DNA from: Armillaria gallica
Lineage: Eukaryota > Basidiomycota > Agaricomycetes > Agaricales > Physalacriaceae
Direction of reading: 5' to 3'
NCBI GenBank assembly: GCA_037576215.1
Contig: JBANDB010000001.1
Span: 6,820,001 to 6,884,000, forward strand
Length of the DNA: 64,000 nucleotides
The translations under genes and the position numbers were made by a program. A model generated the notes under the pieces. That model searched no databases. It saw nothing but the letters and a program-made list of their open reading frames with translations, and was not told the origin of the DNA. Numbering within the stretch: the stretch's first letter is position 1; the number at the start of each line of letters is the position of its first letter. This document shows positions 60,701 through 64,000 of the stretch, one piece after another.

Positions 60701-61224
60701 CTGGCAGATGCTATCTTGACCACCTTGAAGTCAAGGTCCCCTGTCACCGTGACTCCATGCTTGTCTCTCTCCGCCTGCTCCAGGACGACGGAAAAAGATG
60801 CAAATTGCTCTTTGCTCTTGTGCTTGGCAGTCCCGACATGATGACTCCAGGTCTGCGCGGAGATTTGCAGGTTACAGAAGGTGCACAGCCTGTGCCCCGG
60901 AACGACCTCCGACTGCTGTGCCGGAATATTCGGAGCGATACCTGCTTCCTTCGCGCGTCGAATATGGAGTAAAGATTTGATATGGGTATCAAACGCAACC
61001 CGACCAGAGTGGTGGGAGTCGCACAGATAACAGAAAAACCAATTACGCCCTTGTTCCTGGAGGGCGTCCTTGTGTTCTTGCTGCGACAAGTGGAGAGTGT
61101 AGGCATCGGTAGAAGGAAACACTAGTCGGCATAAATCACATGTGGATACATTATGATTTGCACGACAAGTAGCCTCCCTACACTGTCCACTTGAAAGAAG
61201 TTGCTCGCAGATAGGCAGAACCAT
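57785..61224 (-). CDS. SDE3/Hrr1-like SF1 RNA helicase with zinc fingers (paralog 3, divergent)
   Basis: Ten minus-strand exons (61224-60584, 60536-60060, 60001-59939, 59886-59840, 59792-59423, 59361-58795, 58741-58458, 58408-58290, 58232-58127, 58068-57785) encode 985 aa. The N-terminus has a CCCH-type finger (C-x8-C-x4-C-x3-H) and three C2H2-like fingers ([59 protein letters not shown]), one more than paralogs 1 and 2. Helicase motifs are standard: [52 protein letters not shown] and [10 protein letters not shown]. Most intron positions match the other two genes (63- and 106-nt exons are identical in length), with one extra intron after the beta-rich region. It is diverged but intact. Confidence 0.9.
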
Positions 61225-61739
61225 GGTGGGAGCGAACACGAACAAAGGGACGCTCTTTAAGAATTTTCAACAGCCTCATTGATGCATATATAAGCGCCAT
61301 GTGGGGATAATAAGGACCTTGTCGCACCATATTCATCCACTCTTCAGCTTCCCGCCTCGAGGACTGCACGCTTTGACGTAAATACGCAGATCCTCGTGCA
61401 CCCGTTAAAAATGAAGACTTTTCTCGCATTGTGACATGCAGAAAAGATTGCACATTTGCCTACATGAACATCATATAATTCAAGCATATCAGGCCAGGAA
61501 ATAGCATGCGACAGAGAGCTGCGAATACGACAACGACATATGATCATCCCCATTCAAATATCTGGTGATGTGAAGAGGTGAAAACGTCAAGGTAAAAATC
61601 AAACCACCCTTTCGCCGCATTGACAGTATTCAGCTTGGGTGGCGCAGCCTTCTAGTCGAAACTTCACTTGCTCCAGTCAGCGCCACAATGAAGACTCACA
61701 CAGTGTCGAAAGTAATCATATAAATTATTACCGGAAAGT
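61225..61739. other. Intergenic region
   Basis: Between the start of helicase 3 and the stop of RPT6, both on the minus strand. No supported gene. Confidence 0.5.
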
Positions 61740-63254
61740 CTACGAGAACAGCTTGCTGACAGATGTATTTCCCTCTTGGTTCTTCTTCAAAACCTGTCGC
61801 ACAAACACGATTTAGCAACTCGGCTGGTTGGAACAGATTTTCACAAACCTTAGCAACAGCAAACTCAAAGTCCTCCTGTGTGACATGCTGCCGCCGTTCC
61901 CGGAGAGCATACATACCTACCGGGTGTCAGTGTGAACGAGTGCGAAGAGAGAATCAAGACCTACCAGCTTCCGTACATACACCACGCACTTCTGCACCTG
62001 AACACTGCCCCATTTTCTCTGCAAGTGCACGTAAGTTTATACCACGTTGCAGAGACATCTATTCCAGGGTAAGGAAAAGTCCGTGACGGAGGTGGGTCCA
62101 GTTTCTCACCTTGCGGGAATGAATACGAAGAATAGCCACACGGGCCTCGGGATCCGGAGGAGGGAATTCGATCTTTCGGTCTATTCGGCCTGGCCGGAGC
62201 AACGCAGAGTCAAGGATGTCTGAAGGCCTAGGTCAGCACGTAGCCCATGTCAACGGTGCATACTACACACCTATCCGGTTAGTAGCCATGATAACCTTGA
62301 TGTTCTTCGTCGACTCGAAGCCATCCAGCTGGTTCAACAATTCCAGCATCATCCTCTGGACCTCCGAGTCTCCGCCACCACTGCCGCTGTCCCCTCTGGA
62401 ACTACCGATGGAGTCGATCTCGTCCATGAAGATGATACTGGGCGCATGCTCTCGGGCCATGACGAATAGCTCTCGCACCATCCGGCTACCTTCACCAATA
62501 TACTTCTGCACCAGTTCGCTACCGCTGACCCTGATGAACTTGCAATCCGTATGATGCGCTACTGCTCGAGCCAAGAGGGTCTTGCCTGTTCCTGGAGGAC
62601 CGTACAAGAGGACACCCTTCGGCTGTACGATACCCAGCGACTCGAACAATTCCGGATGCTTCACTGGGAGCTCGATGACTTCCTTGATCTCTTTAATCTG
62701 CTTGTCGAGACCACCAACCATTTCGTACGTGCTGTCCGGGACTTTCTCGACCATCATGAGCGAAACCAGTGGGTCGACTTTGTTAGGGAGAATTTTGTGA
62801 ATGGTGTACGAGTCGGAGCGGAGAGCGATGCGGAGGGAAGCCTTGAGCTGGTTGACGTCTATTTCCGGGTCAAGGTCGACGACTGGACGCTCTATGAGAG
62901 GATAAAAAGATAGTAATGGAGATTTGGCGTACTGTATTTTCCTTCCGGCTGCACCTTTACGAGAACTTTATTCTTGCCCATCACTTTCACTACCTCACCA
63001 CGTAGCTACCTGGCTCATGCTGTAGTTGCTGCTCTTCACGCAGCAATCTTACTACAAAAAAAACATTTATTAGTTCCCCGAAGTCGCAGACAGCGATATT
63101 CCTTACTTCGAGCATTGAGAGCATTTCGTTGTGCCTCCAACCGTCGCAGATTCTGGGTTTTCTGACTTATTGTCAGTTCAGCAGTCTCGATTTTGGCTTG
63201 GTAGTATGGCTTGACACCCCCAGGGATCACTGCTGTCTTGGTGGCCACGGGCAT
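61740..63254 (-). CDS. RPT6: 26S proteasome regulatory ATPase subunit Rpt6 (with apparent frameshift)
   Basis: Seven minus-strand exons: 63254-63107, 63051-62933, 62882-62271, 62219-62110, 62058-61965, 61916-61849, 61793-61740. Rpt6 is one of six AAA+ ATPases at the base of the 19S regulator that unfold substrates into the proteasome. The start [20 protein letters not shown], the coiled coil, Walker A GPPGTGKT, Walker B IIFMDEID, the arginine-finger region RPGRIDRK and the end NTSVSKLFS are all typical, and total length would be about 401 aa. Exon 2 is one base short of keeping frame: GSYV runs into a TAG, while the next base frame gives [16 protein letters not shown]. The break is at about 62996-63002, where GTGGGT would be expected. 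For an essential gene this suggests a sequence error, or else a broken copy. Confidence 0.88.
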
Positions 63255-63633
63255 TGTCGTCGGAACAGGGAAAGGAAAGGTAGCGTGGACTTACGCGTCC
63301 CGTCACGCTACTGTCACCTTTGGTCACTGTCACAATATGACATGGTACCTTGGTCCGACATTGCCGGAGCTTGCGGTAGCTCCGTTGTTCTCTCTTGATA
63401 GACAACCGGGTTCGTAGAGTTCTCAATTTAGATCCTTAGTTTTAATCAATCCATACGTCTCAGTCCCACGTATATTTTCAATGATACTAACATAAGGCGC
63501 TGCAAGCTGCTAGGAAGCAGGAAATTCCGGCCGTTTGCGCTTGTAGCGAAACCAGCGATGGACAACGTTAACCCTGCATAGACTTGAGAACCCATTGAAA
63601 ATTACACGTAATACAAGTACCCGGGATCGGATT
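63255..63633. other. Intergenic region upstream of RPT6
   Basis: Promoter side of the RPT6 gene and 3' side of the gene that runs off the window. No coding unit seen. Confidence 0.5.
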
Positions 63634-64000
63634 TTATGCCTGGTTGAACTCTTTGCACCACGCAATGAAATCTCGACGAGGATACATTGCGCGGGGTTTT
63701 ATCGATGAAGGAACCCCAGTCGTAACAGGCCCATCCGTCGCGTAGACATGAGCTATACGCAAGTGTGGAACCCAGTCGTTCCTTGGATACTTCTCAGGGT
63801 ACACAAATTGTACAAGAGTAAAGACTGCGGAATGTAAGACAGAACTTCCCCTTTAGAAGAACCTAACGCATACCTTGTTTCCCTGGGTCAATAAAGTTGT
63901 ATATTTTTTCGTTTTTACGGAATTCGATACGTATCTTTCGCACTTGTTTACTCTCCCCAGCAGCAGCAAGATACACTGTGGGATTGAGCAGCGGAAGACA
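63634..64000 (-). CDS. 3' part of an unidentified gene (truncated by window edge)
   Basis: Two minus-strand exons are visible, 64000-63874 (open at the edge) and 63824-63634, joined by a 49-bp GTATGC...CAG intron in phase. The readable C-terminus is about 105 aa, with segments TVYLAAAGESKQVRKIRIEF, FTLVQFVYPEKYPRNDWVPH, LRIAHVYATDGPVTTGVPSS and YPRRDFIAWCKEFNQA before a TAA. Composition and splicing look genuine. I do not recognise the family. Confidence 0.65.

Noticed and set aside
60541..60972. 143-codon plus-strand frame opposite helicase 3
   Set aside because: Antisense shadow of exon 1 of the zinc-finger helicase; no motifs of its own.
62216..62554. Plus-strand frames opposite RPT6
   Set aside because: Antisense shadows of the conserved AAA+ domain.
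1..64000. CRISPR arrays, prophage or bacterial operon signals
   Set aside because: No regularly spaced direct repeats or bacterial gene organisation; spliceosomal introns throughout show nuclear fungal DNA.

Overview
The window is nuclear DNA of a filamentous basidiomycete, most likely an Agaricomycete. Genes are split by many short introns (about 45-65 bp, GT...AG). The protein families are fungal: a Chs5-Arf1 binding protein, a GH13 amylase, a CBM19-like secreted protein, a NIPA-type Mg2+ transporter, proteasome Rpt6 and SDE3/Hrr1-type helicases. Nothing prokaryotic, viral or CRISPR-like is visible. I worked out exon boundaries by hand. Where I give a full exon list, the phases sum to one open frame unless I say otherwise. 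Family names rest on recognised motifs, not on database searches.

Layout. 1-6.5 kb: a segmental duplication. The older copy is a dead GPI-anchored protein gene abutting a decayed 2-oxoglutarate oxygenase. A UbiA prenyltransferase gene lies between it and the live GPI-protein copy. 9-11.8 kb: acyl-protein thioesterase and a secreted endonuclease/exonuclease/phosphatase-family (EEP) protein. 12.8-16.9 kb: a coiled-coil protein and a ChAP cargo adaptor, both on the minus strand. 18.1-21.8 kb: a CBM19-like secreted protein and an intracellular alpha-amylase, convergent. 22.7-23.4 kb: an aminopeptidase P pseudogene.

24.0-34.6 kb holds two intact SDE3-like RNA helicases facing each other (tail to tail) around an MFS transporter. 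A third, more diverged helicase lies at 57.8-61.2 kb. All three carry N-terminal CCCH and C2H2 zinc fingers, so this is a local family expansion; a role in RNA silencing is inference. 35.8-46.6 kb: a small secreted protein, an 821-bp hAT-like non-autonomous transposon with an 8-bp target-site duplication, an Hsp20 protein, a NIPA transporter, a short coiled-coil protein and a second EEP gene. 46.6-57.5 kb is gene-poor and holds two decayed copies of an unrecognised gene. The right end has the 26S proteasome ATPase gene RPT6, with an apparent one-base frameshift, and the 3' part of an unidentified gene.

The main points of interest are the three-helicase cluster, very small exons in the amylase (4 nt, containing part of a catalytic Asp codon) and in the MFS gene (5 and 12 nt), GC-AG introns, the RPT6 frameshift and the transposon 0.2 kb upstream of a secreted-protein gene.
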